DNA of 64,000 nt from Clostridiales bacterium UBA1728. GTDB lineage: Bacteria > Bacillota > Clostridia > Oscillospirales > Oscillospiraceae. The notes beneath the pieces are model-generated. The model made no database searches and was not told the origin of the DNA. It saw only the letters and a program-made list of their open reading frames with translations. The stretch lies in contig DCIK01000005.1 in NCBI GenBank assembly GCA_002315975.1, positions 44,996 to 108,995 on the forward strand, written 5' to 3'. Positions 49,985 to 59,687 of this stretch are shown here, piece by piece. The stretch's first letter is position 1. Each line of letters begins with the position of its first letter. A program made the position numbers and the translations under genes.

Positions 49985-51424
49985 ATGAAGCTGAAAGATA
50001 TATTGCAGGACATCCCCGCTCTTCTCCTGAACCTGAGTCCGGACACCGAGATCACGGGCTTCTGCACCGATTCGAGAAGGGTGCAGCCGGGCGACCTCTT
50101 TGTGGCCATCCGGGGTGAGCAGACCGATGGGCATAAATACATGGCCATGGCGGTGGAAAAGGGCGCCGCTGCCGTCCTCTGCGAGGAGGCGGAGGAGGGA
50201 CTGCCCTCCGCAGTGGTGAAGGATACCCGGGAGGCCGTGCCCTTTGCGGCCAATCGCTTTTACGGCGAGCCCTCCAAAGAGCTGAAAATCGTGGGCATTA
50301 CCGGCACCAACGGCAAGACCACCACAGCCTTTCTGGTCAAGCAGCTTTTGGAGCGCTGCACCGGCGAGAAGGTGGGGCTCATCGGCTCCATCGTCAACAT
50401 GATCGGTCAGGAGGAAATCCACACCGAGAATACAACCCCCGAAAATGCCGAGCTCCAGCTGCTCTTCCGCCGTATGCTGGAGGCGGGCTGCCGCGTCTGC
50501 GTCATGGAGGTTTCCTCCCACGCCCTGTGCCTTCACCGGGTAGACTGCATCGACTTCGAGCTGGGCATCTTTACCAACCTTTCTCAGGATCATCTGGACT
50601 TCCATAAGGATATGGACGACTACGCTGCCGCCAAGGCGCGGCTTTTCCCCCGCTGCAAAACGGCGCTGGCCAACGGCGACGACGGCTGGACGGAAAAGGT
50701 CATGGCACTGCGCGGCGACTATCTCCGCTACGGCACGCAGGAGGGCGACGACATCCGAGCTGAACAGGTGGAGCTCTCTGCCGGCGGTGCAGCCTTCACC
50801 CTTCGGGAGGGCAGCGACAGCGCTGCTGCTTCCATTGCCCTGGCGGGCGACTATAATGTGTATAATGCCCTTGCCGCCGTGGGTGCCTGCCGCGTTCTGG
50901 GCGTGAGCCTCGGTGACTGCGCCCGGAACCTGTCCTGCTGCCACGGGGCCAAGGGGCGGCTGGAGCGCGTCCCCACCGGGGGCGATTACAGCATCTTCAT
51001 CGACTATGCCGTGACCCCCGATGCTATTGAGAATGTGCTGCATACCCTGCGCAAGATTGCCCCCGGCCGGCTGGTCATGCTCTTCGGCTGCGGCGGCGAC
51101 AGAGACCGCAAAAAGCGCCCCATCATGGGTCGCATCAGCGGCGAGCTGTCGGACTTCGTGATTGTCACCTCCGACAATCCCCGAACCGAAAAGCCCGAGG
51201 ACATCATCGCCGAAATTCTTCCCGGCGTGGAGGAGAGCGGCTGCGAATATGTTGTCATCCCCGATCGCGTTGCCGCCATACACTACGCCATGGACCGTCA
51301 CCAAAGCGGCGATGTGGTGCTCCTCTGCGGCAAGGGTCACGAGGATTACCAGATCATCGGCCACACGAAGATTCACATGGACGAGCGGGAAATCGTGGCC
51401 GGGCATTTGAAAAAAGAAAAGTAA
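49985..51424 (+). CDS. murE: UDP-MurNAc-tripeptide synthetase MurE (meso-DAP type)
   Basis: A 479-residue Mur ligase with the ATP loop ITGTNGKTTTAFL, the specificity motif SDNPRTEKPEDI (DNPR, typical of meso-diaminopimelate ligases), and CGKGHEDYQ near the end. The ATG at 49985 is 8 bases after GGGAG and is preferred to the ATG five codons upstream. Two places are unusual: the motif normally reading DYAHTPD is DYAVTPD here, and the normally GVPGRFE-like segment is CCHGAKGRLERV. It adds meso-DAP to UDP-MurNAc-L-Ala-D-Glu. The partner ligases murC, murD and murF are not in the cluster. Confidence 0.92.
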   Translation: MKLKDILQDIPALLLNLSPDTEITGFCTDSRRVQPGDLFVAIRGEQTDGHKYMAMAVEKGAAAVLCEEAEEGLPSAVVKDTREAVPFAANRFYGEPSKELKIVGITGTNGKTTTAFLVKQLLERCTGEKVGLIGSIVNMIGQEEIHTENTTPENAELQLLFRRMLEAGCRVCVMEVSSHALCLHRVDCIDFELGIFTNLSQDHLDFHKDMDDYAAAKARLFPRCKTALANGDDGWTEKVMALRGDYLRYGTQEGDDIRAEQVELSAGGAAFTLREGSDSAAASIALAGDYNVYNALAAVGACRVLGVSLGDCARNLSCCHGAKGRLERVPTGGDYSIFIDYAVTPDAIENVLHTLRKIAPGRLVMLFGCGGDRDRKKRPIMGRISGELSDFVIVTSDNPRTEKPEDIIAEILPGVEESGCEYVVIPDRVAAIHYAMDRHQSGDVVLLCGKGHEDYQIIGHTKIHMDEREIVAGHLKKEK

Positions 51425-51436
51425 GAGGATAGAGAT

Positions 51437-52450
51437 ATGGATACGATGAAGCTCATTCTGGCCCTGGCCATCGGCTTTCTGGTCTCCAGCGGCGTGGGTG
51501 CCTTTCTGGTGCCCCTGCTGCGGAAGATCAAGGCCGGACAGATGATCAAGGAGAACGGCCCCACCTGGCATATGTCCAAGTCCGGCACGCCCACCATGGG
51601 CGGCATCATGTTCATTGTGGCCATTGCCGCCGTATGCTTCACGGTGGGCTTCGCTCAGGTGCTGAAGGGACAGTGGGCCCATGTGTTTGTGCTGACCTTC
51701 GGTCTGGTATTCGGCGCCATCGGCTTTCTGGACGATCTGGAGAAGCTGCGCCACAAGGCCAATACGGGTCTGAGCGCCAAGGGAAAGTTCCTGCTGCAGC
51801 TCTCCGCCTCCATCTGCTTCCTCTTTTTGCTGCGCCGCTTCGGCTATCTGGAGAGCCACCTCTATGTTCCCTTCCGGAATGTGACCGTGGATGTGCCCGA
51901 GTGGTTCTTCTATCCCTTCGCTGCCTTCGTCATCGTGGGCTGCGTCAACGCCATCAACATTACCGACGGCGTGGACGGTCTGGCGGGCGGCACCTGCTCC
52001 GCCATCTTCATCGGCTTCACGGCCATTGCCTGGAGCTGGGGCAGCGAGTATCTGAATCTGGGCATCTTTTCCGCGGGCATGACCGGCGCTCTGCTGGGCT
52101 TTCTGGTCTATAACTTCAACCCCGCCAAGGTGTTCATGGGCGATACCGGCTCCCTCTTTTTAGGCGGCTGCATCAGCGGTCTGGCCTTTGCGCTGGATAT
52201 GCCTCTGATTCTCCTGCCGCTGTGCATCATGCCTGTGTGGGAGACCCTCTCCGACATCATTCAGGTCTGCTACTTCAAGGCCACCCACGGCAAGCGCATT
52301 TTCAAAATGGCTCCCTTCCACCACCATCTGGAGATGGGCGGGTGGACCGGACATAAATGGACAGAGAAACAGATCTTCACTCTCTTCACGGGAATCTCGC
52401 TCATTATGGCAGTGCTGTCCGTCATGGGCTCCATGCATCGTTTTCACTGA
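51437..52450 (+). CDS. mraY: Phospho-N-acetylmuramoyl-pentapeptide-transferase MraY
   Basis: A 337-residue polytopic membrane enzyme with GPTWHMSKSGTPTMGGIMF (start of the active-site loops), FLDDLEKL (Asp-Asp), NAINITDGVDGLAGG, FMGDTGSLFLGG and PFHHHLEMGGW. It makes lipid I at the inner face of the membrane. It follows murE by 12 bases; murF, normally between them, is absent. Confidence 0.96.
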   Translation: MDTMKLILALAIGFLVSSGVGAFLVPLLRKIKAGQMIKENGPTWHMSKSGTPTMGGIMFIVAIAAVCFTVGFAQVLKGQWAHVFVLTFGLVFGAIGFLDDLEKLRHKANTGLSAKGKFLLQLSASICFLFLLRRFGYLESHLYVPFRNVTVDVPEWFFYPFAAFVIVGCVNAINITDGVDGLAGGTCSAIFIGFTAIAWSWGSEYLNLGIFSAGMTGALLGFLVYNFNPAKVFMGDTGSLFLGGCISGLAFALDMPLILLPLCIMPVWETLSDIIQVCYFKATHGKRIFKMAPFHHHLEMGGWTGHKWTEKQIFTLFTGISLIMAVLSVMGSMHRFH

Positions 52451-52489
52451 GCGCGGCTTTTTCTCGTTTTTCCCGGAAAGGAACTCTGC

Positions 52490-53653
52490 TTGCAATACGG
52501 CACTGTCCGGCTCCGCAGCCCGGAGGAGGAAAAAGCTCCCCGGCAGCGCGGCCGGGGAGATACGCTGCTCACGCTTCTGACGCTGCTGCTCCTCGCCCTC
52601 GGTCTGGTTATGGTCTTTTCCGCCAGCTTCCCCTCGGCCTATTATGATCTGCAGGGGGAGACCGGCGGCAATGCAGCCTGGTACTTTCTGCGTCAGCTCT
52701 GCTACGCGGCACTGGGCGTGGGCGCCATGTTTGTCTGCTCCCGCATTCCTCTTCGCCTTTACGAAAAGCTGGCGCTGCCTTCGCTGGCGGCGGCAGTGCT
52801 CCTGCTGGCGCTGGTGCCTCTGGTGGGCGTCAAGGTCAACGGGGCGCGGCGCTGGATATCTCTGGGCATCACCACCTTTCAGCCCTCAGAGCTCGCAAAG
52901 CTGGCGGTGGTGCTGTCATTTTCTGCCCGTATGGCCGCCTTGGGCGACAGAATGTCCGGCTTTCGGGAGGGCATCCTGCCCTTTGCGCTGGTTCTGGCGC
53001 TGCTGGCGGGACTGCTGGTGCTGGAGCCCCACTTCTCCGCAACGGTGATCATCTTCGCTCTGGCGGCGGTGCTCCTCTTTGCGGGCGGCGCAAAGCTGGG
53101 CTGGTTCATCGGCGGCGGCGCACTGATGGCCGTGGGCGGCACGGTGGCCTATCTGGCCTTTCCCTATGTGCAGGACAGACTCAGCGCCTGGCGCGATCCC
53201 TTCTCCGATCTCACCGGCGACGGCTGGCAGGTGGTGCAGTCTCTCTACGCCATCGGCTCCGGCGGGCTGACGGGTCTGGGTCTGGGACGCAGCCGCCAGA
53301 AGTATCTCTATCTGCCGGAGGAGCACAACGACTTTATCTTCGCGGTAATCTGCGAGGAGCTGGGCTTTTTGGGGGCGCTGACCGTACTCCTCCTCTTTGC
53401 CCTGCTGATCATTCGCGGTTACAATATCGCCCTTCGCTCTGTGGATCGCTTCGGCTTTCTCACGGCGGTGGGCATCACCTCTCTGCTGGCCATTCAGACC
53501 CTGCTGAACATGGCGGTCTGCACCAATCTCCTGCCCTGCACGGGCATCGCCCTTCCCTTCTTCAGCTACGGGGGAACGGCTCTGCTCATCCAGATGGCGG
53601 AGATGGGCATTCTTTTGAGCGTCTCCCGGGAGATTCCCGGAAATCCTCTGTAA
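52490..53653 (+). CDS. ftsW: SEDS glycosyltransferase FtsW/SpoVE-like
   Basis: A 387-residue SEDS protein with about ten membrane spans. Visible blocks are LGLVMVFSASFPSAYY, VNGARRWISLGITTFQPSELAKLAVVL, LEPHFSATVIIF, GSGGLTGLGLGRSRQKYLYLPEEHNDFIFAVICEELGF and LPFFSYGGTALL. It polymerises septal glycan with the class B PBP encoded in the same cluster. The start codon is TTG at 52490 with GAAAGGA 8 bases upstream; no ATG is available before the first helix. It could act in division, sporulation or both. Confidence 0.93.
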   Translation: MQYGTVRLRSPEEEKAPRQRGRGDTLLTLLTLLLLALGLVMVFSASFPSAYYDLQGETGGNAAWYFLRQLCYAALGVGAMFVCSRIPLRLYEKLALPSLAAAVLLLALVPLVGVKVNGARRWISLGITTFQPSELAKLAVVLSFSARMAALGDRMSGFREGILPFALVLALLAGLLVLEPHFSATVIIFALAAVLLFAGGAKLGWFIGGGALMAVGGTVAYLAFPYVQDRLSAWRDPFSDLTGDGWQVVQSLYAIGSGGLTGLGLGRSRQKYLYLPEEHNDFIFAVICEELGFLGALTVLLLFALLIIRGYNIALRSVDRFGFLTAVGITSLLAIQTLLNMAVCTNLLPCTGIALPFFSYGGTALLIQMAEMGILLSVSREIPGNPL

Positions 53654-53669
53654 AGCGAGGAAGAGAAAG

Positions 53670-54797
53670 ATGAAATTTGTCTTTACCTGCGGCGGTACGG
53701 CGGGACACATTAACCCTGCCCTGTCCGTGGCCGGACGCATCCGGGAGCTTCTGCCGGACAGCGATATCCTGTTCATCGGCGCCGAGGGGCGCATGGAGAC
53801 CGAGCTGGTGCCCCGGGAGGGCTACGATATCGAGACCATCCGCATCTCCAGCCTCTCCCGCAGCATGAAGCTTGCGGGCATCAGGCATAACCTGCGGGCT
53901 GCCCGGGATCTGGCGGGCTCGCTCCCTGCGGCCAGACGCATCCTCCGGGACTTTCGCCCCGATGTGGTGGTGGGTACCGGCGGCTATGTGGGCTACCCGG
54001 TGCTGACCGAGGCGGCGCGGATGGGCATACCCACCTGCGTTCATGAGTCCAATGCCATGCCCGGTCTGACCACCCGTATGCTGGAACACAGCGTGGACAC
54101 CATCATGGTGGGCTTTGAGTCAGCCCGCAATAACTACAAGCACCCCGAAAAGGTCAAGGTCACCGGCACCCCTGTCCGGCTGGAGTTCATGCGTACCGAC
54201 CGGGAGGCGGCGCGGAAGGCTCTGGGCATAGACAGTGAAACGCCGTTGGTGGTCTCCGTCTGGGGCAGTCTGGGTGCCACGGAGATGAACAAGACTGTGG
54301 CCGGCACCATCGCCCTGGACATGGAGATAGGCAGCTACCGCTTCATCCACTCTGCGGGCAAGCGGGGCTACGACTCCATGACCGCCTATATGCGCGATAC
54401 CCTGCATCTGAGCGGCTGGGAGGAAAAGGGCATATCCGTGGAGCCCTACCTCTTCAATATGGCGGAGCTCATGGCCGCTGCCGATATCATCCTCTGCCGC
54501 AGCGGTGCTTCTACTCTGGCCGAGCTTACCGCCATGGGCAAGCCCTGCATTCTGGTGCCCAGCCCCAATGTGGTGGCCGATCACCAGATGAAGAACGCCC
54601 GTCTTCTGGGCGATGCCGGCGGCGCTGTGGTCATCCCCGAGAGCGAGGCCACGGCGGAACGGCTCCACGAGACCATTCTGGAGCTTATCGGCGACAGGGA
54701 ACGCCTGCAGCGCATGGGCGAGATCATGGAGGATATGTCCGTGGAGAACGCCACTGACGAGATTACCTCCCTTGTGCTGAGTCTGGCAGCCAAGTAA
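53670..54797 (+). CDS. murG: UDP-GlcNAc:lipid I GlcNAc-transferase MurG
   Basis: A 375-residue GT28 enzyme: CGGTAGHINPALSVAGRIREL near the start, GTGGYVGYPVLTEAARMGIPTCVHESNAMPGLTTRML in the N-domain, and CRSGASTLAELTAMGKPCILVPSPNVVADHQMKNARLL for the UDP-GlcNAc site in the C-domain. It makes lipid II. GAGGAAG lies 9-10 bases before the ATG. Confidence 0.96.
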   Translation: MKFVFTCGGTAGHINPALSVAGRIRELLPDSDILFIGAEGRMETELVPREGYDIETIRISSLSRSMKLAGIRHNLRAARDLAGSLPAARRILRDFRPDVVVGTGGYVGYPVLTEAARMGIPTCVHESNAMPGLTTRMLEHSVDTIMVGFESARNNYKHPEKVKVTGTPVRLEFMRTDREAARKALGIDSETPLVVSVWGSLGATEMNKTVAGTIALDMEIGSYRFIHSAGKRGYDSMTAYMRDTLHLSGWEEKGISVEPYLFNMAELMAAADIILCRSGASTLAELTAMGKPCILVPSPNVVADHQMKNARLLGDAGGAVVIPESEATAERLHETILELIGDRERLQRMGEIMEDMSVENATDEITSLVLSLAAK

Positions 54798-54854
54798 CCC
54801 ACAAAAGCACCCCCGCATAGTATGGCCTACATCTTGCTGTACTGGGGGAATTCT

Positions 54855-56105
54855 ATGAGCATCTGGACCATCGAAGGCGGCAGGCCTCTGCAGGGCAGTC
54901 TGAAGCTGCAGGGCTCCAAGAACGCCGCGCTTCCCGTGCTGGCCGCCGCCGTACTGACACCCTCGCTGAGCATACTGGAGAACTGTCCGGACATCAGCGA
55001 TGTGACTGCCTCCGTGGATATTCTGCGGGAGCTGGGCTGTACGGTGATCCGGGAGGGGAGTACTCTCATTGTGGACTCCCGCGGTGAGCTTTCCTGCTCC
55101 GTTTCCCGCCGACACATGGCGGCCATGCGCAGCTCCGTCCTTTTTATGGGAGCCCTCCTTGCCCGCTGCGGCGAGGTACACGCCTCTCTGCCCGGAGGCT
55201 GTGAGCTGGGCGGCAGACCCGTGGACTACCATCTCTCCGCCTTCGAGGCGCTGGGGGCAGCGGTTTCCACAGACGGCAGCGCCATCTCCTGCAGGGCACA
55301 GACTCTGCGGGGAAATGTGATTGTCTTCCCCGGCAAAAGCGTGGGAGCCACGGAAAACGCCCTGATGTGCGCCTGCGGTGCCGAGGGCGAGACCCTGCTT
55401 CTCAACGCCGCTGCCGAGCCGGAGATCATTTCCCTCTGCGATTATCTCCGCGCTCTGGGCGCTGTGATCATCGGCGACGGAACGGACAGCATCCGGGTTC
55501 TGGGCTTTGAGCCGAGGCGCTCCGTGCGCTTTCGCATTCCCGGCGACCGTATCGCCGCCGGCTCGTATCTCTGCTTTGCTGCCGCCACCCGGGGACGGGT
55601 TCGGATTGAGGACTGCCCCAACGCCGAGCTCGGCTCTGTCCTCCGCGCTCTCGATGCGCTGGGAGCCGGAATCCGGCTGGGAGAGGACAGTGTGGAGCTG
55701 GATGCAAGAGCCGGACTGGAGGGGGAAGTGACCGTGGTCACCGAGCCCTATCCGGGCTTTCCCACCGATGCCGCGCCGCTGCTGCTGGCAGTGTGCTGCT
55801 GCAACCGGGGACAGAGCTATTTTAAGGAAACCATATTCAGCGATCGGCTCCGCTATGCCCCGGCGCTGATGGCCATGGGTGCCGACATTGAGCTGCAGCG
55901 CAGCTGCGCTCTTGTCCGCGGGGTGGAGAAGCTGAAGGCTGCGACCCTGACGGGCACCGACCTGCGGGGCTCTGCGGCGCTTCTCTGCGGAGCGCTGGGA
56001 GCCGAGGGCACCAGCCGCCTGACGGATGCGGGACATCTGGAGCGGGGCTATGAGCAGCTGGAGCGCAATCTTTTGTCACTGGGCGCTCGAATAAAAAAGG
56101 AATAA
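54855..56105 (+). CDS. murA: UDP-GlcNAc 1-carboxyvinyltransferase MurA
   Basis: A 416-residue EPSP-synthase-fold enzyme: GGRPLQGSLKLQGSKNAALPVLAAAVL at the start (Lys22/Asn23-type KNA motif), and the active-site Cys in LPGGCELGGRPVDYHLSAFEALGA (Cys115 equivalent). It starts peptidoglycan precursor synthesis and is the fosfomycin target; the Cys is present. The ATG at 54855 has GGGGGAA upstream. Its stop codon lies inside the left arm of a 38-bp direct duplication that flanks a repeat element. Confidence 0.93.
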   Translation: MSIWTIEGGRPLQGSLKLQGSKNAALPVLAAAVLTPSLSILENCPDISDVTASVDILRELGCTVIREGSTLIVDSRGELSCSVSRRHMAAMRSSVLFMGALLARCGEVHASLPGGCELGGRPVDYHLSAFEALGAAVSTDGSAISCRAQTLRGNVIVFPGKSVGATENALMCACGAEGETLLLNAAAEPEIISLCDYLRALGAVIIGDGTDSIRVLGFEPRRSVRFRIPGDRIAAGSYLCFAAATRGRVRIEDCPNAELGSVLRALDALGAGIRLGEDSVELDARAGLEGEVTVVTEPYPGFPTDAAPLLLAVCCCNRGQSYFKETIFSDRLRYAPALMAMGADIELQRSCALVRGVEKLKAATLTGTDLRGSAALLCGALGAEGTSRLTDAGHLERGYEQLERNLLSLGARIKKE

Positions 56106-56133
56106 TCAGGAATAAACAGGAACAGTTGGATAA
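56096..56133. repeat. 38-bp direct repeat, left arm (spans the murA stop codon)
   Basis: Bases 56096-56133 (AAAGGAATAATCAGGAATAA, then ACAGGAACAGTTGGATAA) recur without change at 56357-56394. The left arm contains the last codons and stop of murA; the right arm leads into ftsQ. Together they frame the R4 element copy C. Confidence 0.85.
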
Positions 56134-56138
56134 ATCTT

Positions 56139-56354
56139 CGATTGAAAAACTTCGTTTTCCAATCGAGTAAGGTCACTCGCATTGATCGCGGCGGCAAAGC
56201 CGCCTTGGTCGATGCGAGGGCGCACCAATAGAGTGCGCCTCAGGGTATTTTCAAGCGGGCAGAGCCCGCATGAAAATGATTTGATTTTTTAGCGAGCTGC
56301 CGTTCGCAAACTCTGCGAGGCTAAGAAAAAGGTCGCTAAGCCATTTTTCAATCG
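56139..56354. repeat. Multi-hairpin dispersed element R4, full copy C (216 bp)
   Basis: The inverted ends are CGATTGAAAAA and TTTTTCAATCG. Hairpin 2 is CTCGCAT facing ATGCGAG with inner GGCGGC/GCCGCC, hairpin 3 is GGCGCAC facing GTGCGCC, hairpin 4 is ATTTTCA-a-GCGGGC facing GCCCGC-a-TGAAAAT, and hairpin 5 is GCGAGC facing GTTCGC. It is inserted between murA and ftsQ inside the division cluster, with a 38-bp direct repeat on each side. No coding frame. Confidence 0.8.
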
Positions 56355-56356
56355 CC

Positions 56357-56394
56357 AAAGGAATAATCAGGAATAAACAGGAACAGTTGGATAA
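56357..56394. repeat. 38-bp direct repeat, right arm
   Basis: Exact second copy of 56096-56133. It ends shortly before the ribosome site of ftsQ and provides a TTG (56387) that could serve as an alternative ftsQ start. Confidence 0.85.
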
Positions 56395-56419
56395 TAATAA
56401 GGAGAAAGCGGGGTTTTCC

Positions 56420-57169
56420 ATGGAGGAACAGAAAAACAGACGCATACGCAAGAATGCCCTATATGCACCTTTGGCATTGGTGATCACCGGTGTGGCCGCC
56501 ATTCTTTTTCTCAGCCTTTTCTTCCGCGTCTCCATTATCCAACTGCAGAACGATACCGTTTATACCGATGACGAGATTCTCGCTGCCAGCGGTCTGGAAA
56601 AGGGCGTAAACCTGCTGTTTGTCAATAACTTTACGGCGGTGTCCTCCATCTACGCCACCATGCCCTATGTGGAAACCGTCAGCATAAAGCGGGTCATGCC
56701 CAACCGCATTATCCTCTCCGTCACCGGCAGCGAGGCCGTGGCCTGCGTGAGCTTCGGCGATGACTACTGGCTCATCAATCCTCAGGGCAAGCTGCTGGAG
56801 AAGATCGATGCCCGGGACGCGGAGAACTTTATCCGCGTGGAGGGCATGGAGCCTCTGATGCCCGTGGCCGGTGAGATCATGACCGTTTCGGAAACGGATG
56901 CGGGCAAGGATGAGTATCTTTATCATATGCTCGCCCAGTTCCAGCTTCGTAACATTACCAAAAACATCGACTGGGTGGACCTTAACACCCTTACGGAGCC
57001 CGGCTTTTCCTATGAAAACCGTTATACGGTGATTCTGGGCAGCAATGAGGATCTGAGCCGCCGCCTTTCTCTGGTTCAGAGTGCCATAGCCCAGCTGGCT
57101 GACGGCGACGCCGGCACTCTGGAACTGGAGAAAAGCGAGAGCAATCTGGTCTATTTCAGCCCCAATTAA
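56420..57169 (+). CDS. ftsQ: FtsQ/DivIB-like division protein
   Basis: A 249-residue bitopic protein: basic start (MEEQKNRRIRKNALYAPL), one membrane helix (ALVITGVAAILFLSLFF), then a POTRA-like domain (VYTDDEILAASGLEKGVNLLFVNNFTAVSSIYATMPYVETVSIKRVMPNRIILSVTGSEAVACV) and a beta domain. It bridges FtsL and the division synthase. Start uncertain: the ATG at 56420 follows GGAG by 15 bases; a TTG at 56387 inside the 38-bp repeat has AGGA four bases upstream. The R4 insertion just upstream may affect its expression. Confidence 0.85.
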   Translation: MEEQKNRRIRKNALYAPLALVITGVAAILFLSLFFRVSIIQLQNDTVYTDDEILAASGLEKGVNLLFVNNFTAVSSIYATMPYVETVSIKRVMPNRIILSVTGSEAVACVSFGDDYWLINPQGKLLEKIDARDAENFIRVEGMEPLMPVAGEIMTVSETDAGKDEYLYHMLAQFQLRNITKNIDWVDLNTLTEPGFSYENRYTVILGSNEDLSRRLSLVQSAIAQLADGDAGTLELEKSESNLVYFSPN

Positions 57170-57213
57170 CAAAAAAGTTACAGAAAGAATACTGACAAGT
57201 CAACATAATGTGG

Positions 57214-57243
57214 TTGAATTGCCTCCCTTTCATGGGGTAAAAT
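57214..57243 (+). promoter_or_regulatory. Promoter of ftsZ
   Basis: TTGAAT (57214-57219), 18-base spacer, TAAAAT (57238-57243), about 50 bases before the ftsZ ATG. It would allow ftsZ to be expressed apart from the upstream cluster. Confidence 0.6.
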
Positions 57244-57295
57244 ACGAATACTGAAAAAATTGTAGCCCGCAAACATATATTGGGAGGAAATAATC

Positions 57296-58438
<1,143 letters not shown>

Positions 58439-58447
58439 GCCCGATGC

Positions 58448-58499
58448 AAAGTCCCCGTCATTCCCCTCACCGTACCGTGGGGGAGTGACGGGGACTTTC
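58448..58499 (+). terminator. Strong hairpin terminator after ftsZ
   Basis: AAAGTCCCCGTCA (58448-58460) faces TGACGGGGACTTT (58486-58498), with an inner CCCCTCAC / GTGGGGGAG pairing. It marks the end of the division cluster. Confidence 0.75.
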
Positions 58500-58857
58500 C
58501 GTTCTTGGCTCCCCTGTTGCGAAGCAATGGGGGAGCTGCCGCAAAGCGGCTGAGGGGGTAAGCTTATCGACTCCCGCTCTCTCCCTGACAACCTGCGTCG
58601 GCGGTGTGCGGCAGTCGTCTATAGTCTTCTTCGGCTTGAACTTCTCCACGAACTCCTTGTATGTCTTGCTGTTCATCTGCTGTTCTCCCCAAAAATGGGT
58701 ATACAAAAGGGTTGTAAAAATACTCCCTGTCATTGCGAACCAGTCCGCAGACTGGTGTGGCAATCCGTTTCCCACGGACCCCTTCTAGGGCTCGGCCTCC
58801 CGGACGAGCCGCAGAGAATACGGATTGCCACGTCGCTTCGCTCCTCGCGATCGAGAT
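58500..58857. repeat. Repeat-filled gap: R1 copy, then R2 copy with an R3 sequence in its loop
   Basis: 58505-58561 is an R1 unit (GGCTCCCCTGTTGCGAAGCA). 58729-58857 is an R2 unit with arms CATTGCGAACCAGTCCGCAG ... CGCTTCGCTCCTCGCGAT and GTGGCAATCCG facing CGGATTGCCAC, as at 12.0 kb. Between the inner arms it carries an R3 sequence (AGGGCTCGGCCTCCCGGACG) where the 12-kb copy has unrelated bases. No gene in this gap. Confidence 0.65.
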
Positions 58858-58900
58858 GAAGGGATTCACCACGTTTAACGAAAGCCCTATGGCTCCCTCG

Positions 58901-59199
58901 TCAGAGGGAGCCAAGAAGGGCTCCGGCGTTTCTTTCACAGCAATGACAGACTTTTTTACAGCCCCAATGGTTTTGTTCTGCTTTTGCCGCTTTCATCATA
59001 AGCGTATCTGTAATCTTGATTGAAGAAATGTCCTCTTGAAAAAGTTCAACAAGCGAACCGTCAACGGTCGGGCTCACAATACTGTCTTTCCCATTTTCTT
59101 TTTCGTCCGGGAAAAAATAGTCCGTCACGCTCCCGCAGAGCCTGGTTCTAAGTCGGTTTGAATAATCATGTTTTCGGAGTAATACTGTGACAAACTCAT
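58901..59199 (-). pseudogene. Frameshifted small gene of unknown function
   Basis: From an ATG at 59199 (GGGGGAG five bases upstream) a frame reads MSLSQYYSENMIIQTDLEP and stops at 59125. In a second frame the protein-like text continues: CGSVTDYFFPDEKENGKDS, then VDGSLVELFQEDISSIKITD. The two join near 59140-59150, so one short indel broke a gene of about 80-90 codons. Its last 20 or so codons run into R2/R1-type repeat sequence (58881-58960), so the original C-terminus is probably lost as well. No family recognised; the company of two other small acidic proteins resembles immunity-gene islands, which is only a suggestion. Confidence 0.5.
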
Positions 59200-59270
59200 T
59201 TTCTCCCCCTCTAGGGTTAATATGGAAGCGTCAAAGAGACAGGCTCCTTGATATCCCCCGCGACTCGCTG

Positions 59271-59582
59271 TCAGTATTCTTTGAAATCGATGATAATGTC
59301 GCCTTCTGCTGACAGTTCCCATATTGCAAACTTGTAGAAATCAATCCATCTGTCGTCCTCCACATTCTTGCTCCATATTTTCCAGATTCGTTCAAAATCT
59401 TCTGCGTCTGCTTCCGGGATGAGCCATCCGGAAAGATCTTCTCCCTCAATCCCCTCAAGGAACAACTCTCGGCCTTCTCCGCTGTCAACAAAATAAACAA
59501 ACCCCATTTCTCCGGCTTGCTTTTGTACGATCTCAAAAAAAGCTTCAAACTCTTTGTTTTCCGGCAATCTTAATCCTTTCAT
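59271..59582 (-). CDS. Small acidic protein of unknown function
   Basis: A 103-residue soluble, acidic and Trp-rich protein (KGLRLPENKEFEAFFEIVQKQ; GEDLSGWLIPEADAEDFERI; WKIWSKNVEDDRWIDFYKFAIWEL). The ATG at 59582 has AGGAAAGG 7 bases upstream. The composition recalls immunity proteins, but no toxin gene or family motif can be identified. GC content here is lower than in the flanking chromosome, which hints at acquisition. Confidence 0.6.
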   Translation of the reverse strand: MKGLRLPENKEFEAFFEIVQKQAGEMGFVYFVDSGEGRELFLEGIEGEDLSGWLIPEADAEDFERIWKIWSKNVEDDRWIDFYKFAIWELSAEGDIIIDFKEY

Positions 59583-59687
59583 TCTCAACCTTTCCTTTCA
59601 GAATTGATATGAACTCTCCGTACCCATTGATTCCTACAAAACATGTATACAAAAGCCACTGTGCAGCTGCACGGTGGCTAAGGCAGG

